Below the pieces are notes generated by a model. That model ran no database searches. It was not told the origin of the DNA and worked only from the letters and a program-made list of their open reading frames with translations. Of a stretch of DNA of 56,939 bases, positions 15,403 to 23,042 are shown one piece after another. How positions within the stretch are numbered: position 1 is the stretch's first letter; each line of letters opens with the position of its first letter. The DNA comes from Candidatus Moraniibacteriota bacterium (GTDB lineage: Bacteria > Patescibacteriota > Minisyncoccia > Moranbacterales > UBA1568): positions 1 to 56,939 of the forward strand of contig JAHBAT020000007.1 in NCBI GenBank assembly GCA_018499985.2. Direction: 5' to 3'. A program made the position numbers and the translations under genes.

Positions 15403-15479
15403 GGACCGGTAGCTCAGCTGGTTAGAGCGCTCGCCTGTCACGCGAGAGGTCGCGGGTTCGAATCCCGTCCGGTCCGCCA
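15403..15479 (+). tRNA. tRNA-Asp (GTC) with encoded CCA
   Basis: Acceptor GGACCGG/CCGGTCC, anticodon GTC in CTCGC/GCGAG, T-arm CGGG-TTCGAAT-CCCG, discriminator G and encoded CCA at 15477-15479. It is the only tRNA in the window with encoded CCA. The 3' end is the left attachment core of the island, and the CCA appears to come from the element. Confidence 0.97.
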
Positions 15480-17000
15480 TTCGGTACAAGCAGTCCCAAA
15501 AGGGGCTGTTTTTGTTTTAGTAGATACCCCTAAGGGTGGTTCGAAGGTGCCCATTTTGGCCGTTACGCTTTCTACATCTTCTTGGAGCCATGAAAAAGGC
15601 TCATTGAGGTTAAAGTAAGCGATATTTCGGTCTTGAATAGCAAAGTTCGAAGATATGAGACCGGCTACCTCTCGACGGAGGTGCGGATCAGCATTTTGGA
15701 AAATATCGTGAGCACTTTTTACAAAATGAATAATCTGATCGAGGTCAGCCAGTACACTCTCTGATTTCTTGGCTCTGCCCGTGAGACGTTCTTCGAGCGT
15801 GCTTTCTTCTTTGGTTATCTCGCTCAGTTTCTTTTCATAGATACTCTTCGGGATAGAATTGTCGATGTATTTCTCAATCAAAGAATCTTTGCGGATAGCT
15901 ACTTCACTAAGAAGCTTCTTCACTTCTTCTTTCGATGTGCTCTCGTGTTCTTCTAGGTGGAGATACTTTTCTTTGGCAGCGTCTACGATGAGTTCAAGTA
16001 CCTCATCATCAAACTGAATCTTCTTGAGCTCCTCTTCTATCTTCTCTGTCAGTATCTCCTCTCGGAGGTAGGGCTGTGAGCATGCTTTAGTGCCACGTGA
16101 CTTCGTACAGCGGTAGTACGTGTGACCCTTGCTCGTCTCTGCTGTTATCTTTAGCCCACACTCTCCGCAAAGAGCGAGGCCACGAAAGAGAAAGAAATGA
16201 TCATCGGCTCGGGTGAGCTGTTGGCTGGCAGGGGCGAGGCTTTTTCTAGCTTCCTCGAAAAGCGACTTTGATACAAGGGGAGTGTGCACTCCTTTGTGGA
16301 CTTCACCATTCCATTCAAAGAGTCCGCAGTAGAGCGGGTTAGAAAGTATGCGTTGTAGTCTCGCATGATTAACCTTCTTCCCTCGTACAGAGCGAAAGCC
16401 ATCCTCGTAGAGCTTGTCAGATATCTTTCGTATCGACCACCGCTTGGTGGCGTAGAGTTGGAAAGCCTCGCGGATGTAGGGGGCAATCTTTGGATCAATC
16501 TTGAGAAACTTCGTTTTGGGGTCAATGGTATATCCCAAGACATGATTGCCTGGATATTCTCCGCGTCTCACTTTAGCAGCGAGGCCTCGCTTTACATTGT
16601 TACTCAGGTCTCGTACGTACTGATTAGCAATACTAAACTCAATGCTCGCTATCACTACATTATCTTCTGGATTGTAGTCTCTATCAAACGTCTTGATGCG
16701 TTTGATGGTGTTGTTCTGAAGAAGCCACTTGATAGCTCCCTCGTCTACTGGGTTACGAGCGAGGCGGTCAATCTTCCAGCAGAGTATTCCTTCTGCTTTG
16801 CCTTGTTCGATATATTTCATCATCTCGGCAAAGACAGGGCGGCCTGGGGCTTTGGCAGATTTGGCCTCTTGAAAAACTTTCACCACGTCGAGCTTCTCTC
16901 GCTTGGCTATTTCTTCCATCTCTATAATCTGTGATTGGATAGACAAAGACTGTCTGTCTTCACTCTCACTCGATTTTCTGGCGTAGATAATATACCTCAT
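15438..17000 (-). CDS. Large serine recombinase (probable integrase) whose end is antisense tRNA-Asp
   Basis: 520 residues in the integrated form. The N-terminal resolvase domain begins MRYIIYARKSSESEDRQSLS with the catalytic Ser in RKSSE, then DRLARN. A recombinase domain follows (about residues 165-260), then a zinc ribbon (CGECGLKI...YYRCTKSRGTKAC) and a long coiled coil (about 340-440). The final residues WRTGRDSNPRPLA and the TGA stop are encoded by the antisense strand of tRNA-Asp. In the predicted circle the frame would instead continue LPGIQAEWIPSINFSS to a TGA at 44394-44396, giving about 539 residues. Its position at attL points to a role in integration and excision. Confidence 0.9.
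   Translation of the reverse strand: MRYIIYARKSSESEDRQSLSIQSQIIEMEEIAKREKLDVVKVFQEAKSAKAPGRPVFAEMMKYIEQGKAEGILCWKIDRLARNPVDEGAIKWLLQNNTIKRIKTFDRDYNPEDNVVIASIEFSIANQYVRDLSNNVKRGLAAKVRRGEYPGNHVLGYTIDPKTKFLKIDPKIAPYIREAFQLYATKRWSIRKISDKLYEDGFRSVRGKKVNHARLQRILSNPLYCGLFEWNGEVHKGVHTPLVSKSLFEEARKSLAPASQQLTRADDHFFLFRGLALCGECGLKITAETSKGHTYYRCTKSRGTKACSQPYLREEILTEKIEEELKKIQFDDEVLELIVDAAKEKYLHLEEHESTSKEEVKKLLSEVAIRKDSLIEKYIDNSIPKSIYEKKLSEITKEESTLEERLTGRAKKSESVLADLDQIIHFVKSAHDIFQNADPHLRREVAGLISSNFAIQDRNIAYFNLNEPFSWLQEDVESVTAKMGTFEPPLGVSTKTKTAPFGTACTEWRTGRDSNPRPLA
15461..15477. repeat. Left attachment core (attL)
   Basis: 17-nt sequence aatcccgtccggtccgc covering the T-stem 3' strand, acceptor 3' strand and discriminator of tRNA-Asp. 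It is repeated exactly, in the same orientation, at 44474-44490. Confidence 0.8.
15491..15516 (+). terminator. Terminator after tRNA-Asp, supplied by the element
   Basis: CAGTCCC-AAAA-GGGGCTG then TTTTTGTTTT, starting 12 bases after the tRNA. It lies inside the recombinase coding region on the opposite strand, so the element brings its own stop signal for tRNA transcription. Confidence 0.75.
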
Positions 17001-17151
17001 ACTCCTAAGAGAAAATAGCGATCAGTACGAAAATGAGGAGTATGAACAAAAGATAGCCGATGATGGCTTCGAGTGGCCACTCCCACAGGGGAGGCATACC
17101 TTTGTATTTTGGAGAACGCATACGAGCAATAATAAAAGGACGACCTCGCTT

Positions 17152-17950
17152 GCACACAACCTCTTCTCAGAAGATGTAGCGAAAGTCGCCCTTTCACGAG
17201 AACAATTGCCAAAAAACAATTGCTCTTCTTCTGAGAAATTAAGTTGTGTGCTCTAGTAGTATAGCGAATTTCTCGTATCTTTTCCATTGCCTTTTTTGTC
17301 TTTATTTTCCTGTCACCCCTCCGCTCATGTCGCTTCCACTCCCTTTGGGCTCTGCCCAAACCTGGCTTCAAGAGCCAGGCGAGCTTCGGGGTTCTATCGG
17401 TCAGGGCTCGCGAGTGCCTCTTCCTTTTTTTAGTCTCTACTCTCGCCCTGTCTTTCTTGTCCAGGCTCCCTTCACGGCTTTCTTTGGTACCAGAGCCAAG
17501 TCCCATACCACCTCGAGGAGGCACCCCTTTCCTCGGGTGGTATGAGACACCCCCCTTTGTCCAAGCATCGCATAAGTGCCACCGTGCTTAGGCGACATCC
17601 GCTGTGCTCCTTTCGCCTAATCAGCACTTATGCAACGCATGTCCTAAAGGGGGATGGGCTCTGGTGCTCCTTACGCCGTTTTGCGGTCGCCAGTCTTTCT
17701 TCCTAGTCTCCTATCAGTTGTCCGGGCTCTATATCATCTCTTCCTCGTTCGTAGTCTGTGCTTCGCCCGGGCAGCCATTCTCATTTCCCCTTATGGCACT
17801 CTGTGTGGCTCGCAGAGCCTCGCCACACCTCGTCGCCATATCTTTTCCTCAAGAGAGCTTCTATCGCTTCGCACGCTTCGATTTCTGATCTCTTTCGTTC
17901 TTGTCGACTTCGTCGTACGAAACGGATTTTCTCTTTCTCGTTTTTAATTT
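17152..17950 (-). ncRNA. Candidate large structured non-coding RNA
   Basis: About 800 bases without a convincing protein. It is pyrimidine-rich on the plus strand (purine-rich, GNRA/GAAA-like loops on minus) and more GC-rich than its surroundings. Strong inverted repeats: 17152-17160/17243-17251 with 17164-17174/17227-17237; 17344-17350/17354-17360; 17361-17367/17373-17379; 17504-17518/17531-17544; three nested stems 17551-17558/17646-17653, 17570-17579/17624-17633, 17588-17595/17613-17620; 17803-17809/17822-17828. AAGGAGCAC occurs twice on the minus strand. Size, density of stems and position beside an integrase and tRNAs recall GOLLD/ROOL-type phage RNAs, but family membership cannot be tested here. 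Confidence 0.5.
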
Positions 17951-17968
17951 TCGATAGACCGATTCTAC

Positions 17969-17980
17969 TTACTTAAGTAA
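17969..17980. promoter_or_regulatory. Palindromic operator TTACTTAAGTAA
   Basis: Perfect 12-bp palindrome lying just upstream of a minus-strand -10-like TAGAAT (17962-17967), placed to control transcription into the structured tract. It shares the ACTTACTT/AAGTAAGT motif with 18017-18048 and with the start region near 18470. Confidence 0.4.
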
Positions 17981-18016
17981 TTTCTTATCTATTCGAAGAG
18001 AAAAGAAAAGTTTTCG

Positions 18017-18048
18017 AAAAGATAAGTAAGTATACTTACTTATCTTTT
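18017..18048. promoter_or_regulatory. Perfect 32-bp palindrome (operator or terminator)
   Basis: Every base from 18017 to 18048 pairs with its mirror position; the core is AAGTAAGTATACTTACTT. It overlaps the stop codon of the gene ending at 18036. The flanking A/T runs could make it a bidirectional terminator; the shared core motif suggests protein binding instead. Confidence 0.6.
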
Positions 18049-18317
18049 CTTTTTGCTACTTTTTCTTTTACAGAAGAAGCAGCTAACTTGGCAAAACGAA
18101 AATTGAAATACCTTTGATAGGCAGGGCAATTCATAAACTTCCCATTGTGGCAAAATTCCTCCTCACCCTTGATTAAGGTAGGATAGACCGCCTCTTTTCC
18201 CTCTTTTGGCTTAGGGGTGCACTGCCAGAGTTTGATAGCCAGGAGAGGGCAATTCATTCTATCTAAAATAGCATTAGTCAATGCTTCATTTGCGTTTCGA
18301 ATTTCTTCTCTGTTCAT
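18036..18317 (-). CDS. Small Cys-containing hypothetical protein
   Basis: 93 residues from ATG 18317, which has AAAGGAGG 8 bases upstream; two ATGs and a GTG closer to that site are in frame. Cysteines at MNCPLLAIKLWQC and FCHNGKFMNCPAYQRYF could bind metal or an iron-sulfur cluster. The C-terminus is Lys-rich. It overlaps the upstream small gene by about 30 bases, so translation is probably coupled. No known family recognised. Confidence 0.65.
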   Translation of the reverse strand: MNREEIRNANEALTNAILDRMNCPLLAIKLWQCTPKPKEGKEAVYPTLIKGEEEFCHNGKFMNCPAYQRYFNFRFAKLAASSVKEKVAKRKDK

Positions 18318-18468
18318 ATTCATCACCTCCTTTCAGTGCCAAAAGGCCAAGTCTGGCTAGGCGATCAAGAAGTATATCTACTTCTTCAGCAGAGATTGCT
18401 TTTCCAGCTCTTTGCGAAAAAACTTGTTGAGCTCGTTCGATAAGTTGTGGAGAGAAGTTAGTACTCAT
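18286..18468 (-). CDS. Small helical hypothetical protein
   Basis: 60 residues (MSTNFSPQLIERAQQVFSQR...ISAEEVDILLDRLARLGLL...), predicted to be two or three helices with a basic tail, a type seen in mobile regions of Patescibacteria. It is the first gene of a minus-strand pair with the gene ending at 18036. TAAGTAAGT lies just upstream of the start, matching the palindromic motifs at 17969 and 18017, so it or its partner may be autoregulated. Function unknown. Confidence 0.6.
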   Translation of the reverse strand: MSTNFSPQLIERAQQVFSQRAGKAISAEEVDILLDRLARLGLLALKGGDEYEQRRNSKRK

Positions 18469-18557
18469 AAGTAAGTACCTACAACTATATAAAAAATCAA
18501 AAACACACCCTCATTGAAGGTGTATTTCGAAGAGCACTTCCCTTTATTTATAGGATT

Positions 18558-19475
18558 TTAAGTTCGCATTTTTTGTTTACAGCTTTTTTTATCACATACG
18601 TTATGACCCTTGCGTGTTGGAGTAAAATAGTCATAGCAATAGGGGCAAATAGCAATTCGATTCCGTTTTAGTATGTCTAAGAAAAGCTCATAACAACAGT
18701 AGGAAAAATGTCCGTATACTCTCGCAACAGGTTGGAGCTTTGTTTCTGCAAGAGCTATATTTTCAATAACTTTAGAGAGCGGTTTTCTAAGTGAAACCCT
18801 TTTACCACCTTTTGTTTTTTTGAAGAGAAAATAATCCTGATCGATAAGTATATATGATACTCCTTCAAGTTCACGATTTAACCAGACAAGATCTTTATAC
18901 GTAAAAGTTCCTTGTTGATAATTACTAATCACCCGTTTTAGCTCTTTTTGTTTTTTGAATGCAAAATCTATATTTGTTTGTTGAATATAACTCTCTCGTA
19001 TTTGTACTTCGGAAAACTCTGTCTCACGAGCAACGAGCATTTCTATCTTTTTATCGTTATATTTTTTCCAAAGTAGAGAAAGTTCTTTGATGGTTGGAAA
19101 AATAGTAAAATGATTCTTAAGAATGAAACTTTCTAAAGCTATCCTTTCTTTATAATTAATGAACTGTAAATAGAGTCTTTTTTGAGGATCAAATTTTCCG
19201 GATCCTTTTGTTTGTTCTTTGTCAATCAGATATATACGAATTTTTTGATTGTTTGTAGAGGCTTTATATTTTTTTGGAGATAGTAATTTAGATGCTCTGT
19301 GTGGTTGCTGGTTGTCTATAACAACATCAATAAGGCTTTCATCTGGTTTTGGTGATGCCTCAGGGTTAGAAAAACTTTTATCTATGACCTCCTGCACAAA
19401 AACTTTCGGTAACAATGGCCGGTTATTTTGTAGAGTGACTATTTGGTATGGCTTTGATGGTAGGGGGATTTTCAT
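18558..19475 (-). CDS. Hypothetical protein with C-terminal zinc finger
   Basis: 305 residues. The N-terminal ~110 residues are basic and unstructured. The middle is helical (RETEFSEVQIRESYIQ, FKKQKELKRVI). The C-terminus has ICPYCYDYFTPTRKGHNVC followed by CKQKMR, a CPxC...C...C zinc finger similar in layout to CGNR fingers. This suggests a nucleic-acid-binding regulator. It is transcribed divergently from the XRE regulator and helicase, sharing an intergenic region of 46 bases. Identity uncertain. Confidence 0.6.
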   Translation of the reverse strand: MKIPLPSKPYQIVTLQNNRPLLPKVFVQEVIDKSFSNPEASPKPDESLIDVVIDNQQPHRASKLLSPKKYKASTNNQKIRIYLIDKEQTKGSGKFDPQKRLYLQFINYKERIALESFILKNHFTIFPTIKELSLLWKKYNDKKIEMLVARETEFSEVQIRESYIQQTNIDFAFKKQKELKRVISNYQQGTFTYKDLVWLNRELEGVSYILIDQDYFLFKKTKGGKRVSLRKPLSKVIENIALAETKLQPVARVYGHFSYCCYELFLDILKRNRIAICPYCYDYFTPTRKGHNVCDKKSCKQKMRT

Positions 19476-19506
19476 TTAGTTTTTGCTTGGATAAAAAGGC
19501 TGAGTA

Positions 19507-19522
19507 TAGTATTATATTACTA
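19507..19522. promoter_or_regulatory. Candidate operator of the XRE/C-protein gene
   Basis: TAGTA-TTATAT-TACTA inverted repeat directly touching the start codon of the XRE gene, as expected for an autoregulated controller of a restriction-modification system. Confidence 0.4.
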
Positions 19523-19737
19523 TGAATACAGAAAAAGTAGCACCACATATTGGCAGAAATATACAGAAATACCGCAACCAGAAAGGGTTTTCTCAGACGA
19601 AGCTCTCTCAATTATCAGGTGTTTCATACAATACACTTATCAAGATTGAAGCAGGGGGAAGTAAAAATCCTACGATAGAAACTTTGATTAAATTGGCTCG
19701 ACCACTAGAGATAAGCGTTGATCAGCTTTTGAAATAA
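19522..19737 (+). CDS. XRE-family helix-turn-helix regulator (C-protein-like)
   Basis: 71-residue single HTH domain (IGRNIQKYRNQKGFSQTKLSQ, LSGVSYNTLIKIEAG, NPTIETLIKLARPLEISVDQLL). Size and position, 5 bases before a helicase/methyltransferase operon, match controller proteins that delay restriction until methylation is established. The inverted repeat at its start codon supports autoregulation. DNA target not tested. Confidence 0.85.
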   Translation: MNTEKVAPHIGRNIQKYRNQKGFSQTKLSQLSGVSYNTLIKIEAGGSKNPTIETLIKLARPLEISVDQLLK

Positions 19738-19742
19738 ATCAA

Positions 19743-22700
19743 ATGACCACAATTACAAATACTGGAGAGAATACCTTATCAGCAAAACTAAAGATAGTTT
19801 TACCGAATTGCGATCGTGTTGATGCACTTGTCGGGTACTTTTATTTTTCTGGTTTTCGTGACCTTCATAATGAGTTGGAAGATAAGATGATTCGTATTCT
19901 TGTCGGTATGGATATTGACAAGAGAATTATCGAGAAAATTTCTTCTTTTGAAGATCTTAATCTTGATGAATTTGAGACTGGTACACGAATAACTACTCGT
20001 TCTGGCGCAAAAACAGAGTATATTGAAAACTTTTCTAAAATTTTTAATGACACTGACTATTTCGATAACGAAGAGTCTCAGAAAGCATTTGAAATTTTCT
20101 TAAGTAAAATTCAAGATGGTAGCTTGCAAATAAAAAAGACAGCACAAGCGGACCACTCGAAGTTTTATATTTTGCACAATAAACCAGAGTACTCTGAAAA
20201 TGGTGAGAAACCCGGGATTGTTATTGAAGGATCAAGTAACCTTACTCATTCAGGTCTTAAAGGGCAGCGTGAACGTAACCGAATGTTGATTGAAAAGCAT
20301 TATTATAATGAAGATGTAGAAGCCTTTAATGCAGCTTGGGATGATCCGAATAACATTATCATTACTGATATTGAAACTTCAGACGAGTTTATTGTAGAAG
20401 TTAAAAAACGTATTTGGCTCTATCAGCTTCCTGACCCACAATTGATGTATTATCGTGTACTTGATGAATACTTTTCAGTCGAAGAAATTGAAGACGTTAA
20501 AACTCCGCGACAGATTACGGGTGAGAAGTTTTCTGATCTCAAGTATCAGACCGATGCTGTAAATCTCGGTATAGATCGTATCAAACGTTTCGGCGGTGTG
20601 ATTATTGCTGATGTTGTTGGTTTGGGTAAGAGTATTATTGCTTCTACAATTGCTCACAATCTTGACTTGAAAACAATTATGATTGTTCCGCCACATCTTG
20701 AATCACAGTGGAAGGACTATTATTCGGAGTTTAATTTTAATGGACACGTTTATACTACTGGTAAGATTGAAGAGGCGCTCAATCGCCATGGTGATGAAAA
20801 GGATTTATTAATTGTTTTAGACGAAGCCCATAAGCATCGAAACGAAGACACGGACAATTACAAAAACTTACATAAACTTTGTGCCGGTAACTATGTTATG
20901 GCACTTTCTGCCACGCCATTTAATAATGATCCAAAAGATATTTACGCACTCATCAAGCTTTTTAGTACCCCGGGCCAATCAACTATCAAAACTGTTGAAA
21001 ACCTAAGCATATCCTTTCATGATCTATTTAAGCGATACAAGAACATTCGTCGAGATATACGAAAAAGTGCTAAGCAGGCGAGTCTTGATGGTTCTTCTGA
21101 AGTAGCAATTGAGTTGCACGCCATTGCTGGTGAATTACGTAAGATGATTGAACCATTAGTCATTCGTCGTTCTCGCCTTGATCTTGAGCAGATTGAGGAC
21201 TATAAGCGGGATCTTGAGCAGCAGGGTGTGGCATTTGCAAAGGTCAAGGATCCAGAGCTGCTCGAATATGATCTTGGTGAACTTGCACCATTATATGTCG
21301 AGACACTTAACCAGATTTCTTCACCTGATGATTCAGATAGCTTTGAAGGGGTGCGTTACAAACCGGCGAGTTATATTAAGGCTGGTTCAAGATTTATCAA
21401 AGATTTGATTGATGCAGAAGATGATGAAGAAAGTGATGTCTCTCCAGAGGAGAAGATACAACGTATAACTCAGGCGCAGGCAAACGTTGCAAGATTCATG
21501 CGACGATTGCTCGTGCGTCGCTTTGAGAGCTCTATTGGTTCATTTCGTTCATCTTTGGAAAATATGATTCGATCATCAGAAACGATGCTCGATTGGTATG
21601 AAAACAAAAATGTTGTACCAATTTTCAAAAAGGGTTCACTTCCTACAACACAGGAATTGGAAGATCGGGTTGAGGCGGGTGAAGATATGGAAGATATACT
21701 TTCCCGACTTAAAGATAAGGGTTTGATAAATATTCCGGTTGCAGAAATGCAACCACAATTCAAAGATGCTCTCAAGAAAGATATTGCCCTTTTGAAAGAT
21801 GTGCAATCCAAGTGGCAGTCAGTCATAGAAGATCCGAAGTTTGATTTTTTTAAAGACAAGATAACAACTTCTCTGAAAAATGAACCGCAGCGCAAACTTA
21901 TTGTTTTCACTGAATTCTCAGATACAGCAAATTATGTCTACGATAGACTTGTTAAAGCGGGTCTTTCTCGTATCTATAAATACAGCTCAGAAGATGCTTC
22001 GAAAGAAAATAAGGAGATTATTCAGAGAAACTTTGATGCAGGACTTGATCCATCAAAACAAGTTGATGATTATGACGTCATTATTGCTACAGACGCTATT
22101 TCAGAAGGCTTTAATCTCCATCGTGCGGGTGCGGTTATCAATTATGACATTCCATATAACCCTACGCGTGTTATCCAGCGAGTGGGTCGTATCAACCGTA
22201 TTAACAAGAAAGTTTTTGAGGAGCTATATATTTTTAATTTTTTCCCTACAACAACTGGTGAAGTCGAGACTCGCACAAAAGCTATTTCCACTCTCAAGAT
22301 GGATCTCATTCATTCATTGCTTGGTGAAGATACAAAGATTTTCACGAAAGATGAAGATTTACGTAACTACTTTGCTAAACAATATAAGGAGGAGCAAGTA
22401 AAAAATGAAAGTCTATCTTGGGATGCTAAATATCGAGATGAGTGGATGAAGTTCAAAAATAATCCAGATATCAGAAAACAAATTGCTGCTATACCACATC
22501 GTGCGCGTATTGCCCGGAAGTTTGCTATAAAAGGAGTTGTTGCATTTGCAAAACGTAATGGTAATTTTGTTTTTGCATTTGGTAAGACGCCGGAAGAAGT
22601 TCAGATAGTTGCTCCGGAGATTGCTTTGCCGCTGTTTAATGATGTAACACCAGGTGAGAAAGCATTTGAGACTACGGCGAATTTTGAACCAATCTATAAA

Positions 22701-23042
22701 ATTGCCAAAGAACATATTTTCAAAGACAATACCAAGCCACCAGTTAGTGGTCGCCGTAAGCAAGATGCTCTTAATAAGCTTAAGTTTATTGGCGATAACT
22801 ATGCTCCAGCAAAAGATCTTTGTGTTGATATTATCCGCACCGTTAAGGATCTTGATGGTTTACCAAATGGTGTCCTCAGAGAAATTGCTGATTTGAGATT
22901 AGACAAGGAAGATCTTAGTAAGGCATTTTCTGAACTGAAAGAACTGGTACCACAAAAGTATCTGTCGAGTATTTTTGAAACAGCTGAGCGAGCAAACGAT
23001 AGTGGTAAGTTAATAGTGCTCTCTGAAGAGCTAACCGTATGA
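19743..23042 (+). CDS. Phospholipase-D-type nuclease fused to SF2 (SNF2-like) helicase
   Basis: 1099 residues. The N-terminal ~200 residues form a PLD-like nuclease domain with one HKD-type motif (DHSKFYIL...IVIEGSSNLTHSGL). The SF2 helicase follows: Walker A VVGLGKSI near residue 290, DEAH near 359, SATPFNN, and the C-terminal lobe with VFTEFSD, ATDAISEGFNL and QRVGRINR. Long insertions between the lobes are charged. Such chains are the motor and cleavage subunits of ATP-dependent restriction systems. It overlaps the next gene by 4 bases (ATGA), so the two products are likely made together and act as one complex. Confidence 0.85.
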   Translation: MTTITNTGENTLSAKLKIVLPNCDRVDALVGYFYFSGFRDLHNELEDKMIRILVGMDIDKRIIEKISSFEDLNLDEFETGTRITTRSGAKTEYIENFSKIFNDTDYFDNEESQKAFEIFLSKIQDGSLQIKKTAQADHSKFYILHNKPEYSENGEKPGIVIEGSSNLTHSGLKGQRERNRMLIEKHYYNEDVEAFNAAWDDPNNIIITDIETSDEFIVEVKKRIWLYQLPDPQLMYYRVLDEYFSVEEIEDVKTPRQITGEKFSDLKYQTDAVNLGIDRIKRFGGVIIADVVGLGKSIIASTIAHNLDLKTIMIVPPHLESQWKDYYSEFNFNGHVYTTGKIEEALNRHGDEKDLLIVLDEAHKHRNEDTDNYKNLHKLCAGNYVMALSATPFNNDPKDIYALIKLFSTPGQSTIKTVENLSISFHDLFKRYKNIRRDIRKSAKQASLDGSSEVAIELHAIAGELRKMIEPLVIRRSRLDLEQIEDYKRDLEQQGVAFAKVKDPELLEYDLGELAPLYVETLNQISSPDDSDSFEGVRYKPASYIKAGSRFIKDLIDAEDDEESDVSPEEKIQRITQAQANVARFMRRLLVRRFESSIGSFRSSLENMIRSSETMLDWYENKNVVPIFKKGSLPTTQELEDRVEAGEDMEDILSRLKDKGLINIPVAEMQPQFKDALKKDIALLKDVQSKWQSVIEDPKFDFFKDKITTSLKNEPQRKLIVFTEFSDTANYVYDRLVKAGLSRIYKYSSEDASKENKEIIQRNFDAGLDPSKQVDDYDVIIATDAISEGFNLHRAGAVINYDIPYNPTRVIQRVGRINRINKKVFEELYIFNFFPTTTGEVETRTKAISTLKMDLIHSLLGEDTKIFTKDEDLRNYFAKQYKEEQVKNESLSWDAKYRDEWMKFKNNPDIRKQIAAIPHRARIARKFAIKGVVAFAKRNGNFVFAFGKTPEEVQIVAPEIALPLFNDVTPGEKAFETTANFEPIYKIAKEHIFKDNTKPPVSGRRKQDALNKLKFIGDNYAPAKDLCVDIIRTVKDLDGLPNGVLREIADLRLDKEDLSKAFSELKELVPQKYLSSIFETAERANDSGKLIVLSEELTV

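Noticed and set aside
15438-15480. GRDSNPRPLA tail as a genuine protein motif of the recombinase
   Set aside because: It is antisense tRNA-Asp. It is kept as the integrated-state C-terminus but not as a domain.
17246-17976. Several overlapping plus-strand frames of 70-99 codons, and a minus-strand frame at 16997-17524, as protein genes
   Set aside because: They have skewed Ser/Leu/Phe/Arg composition, no ribosome binding sites, and are crossed by strong inverted repeats. They follow the pyrimidine bias of a structured non-coding tract.
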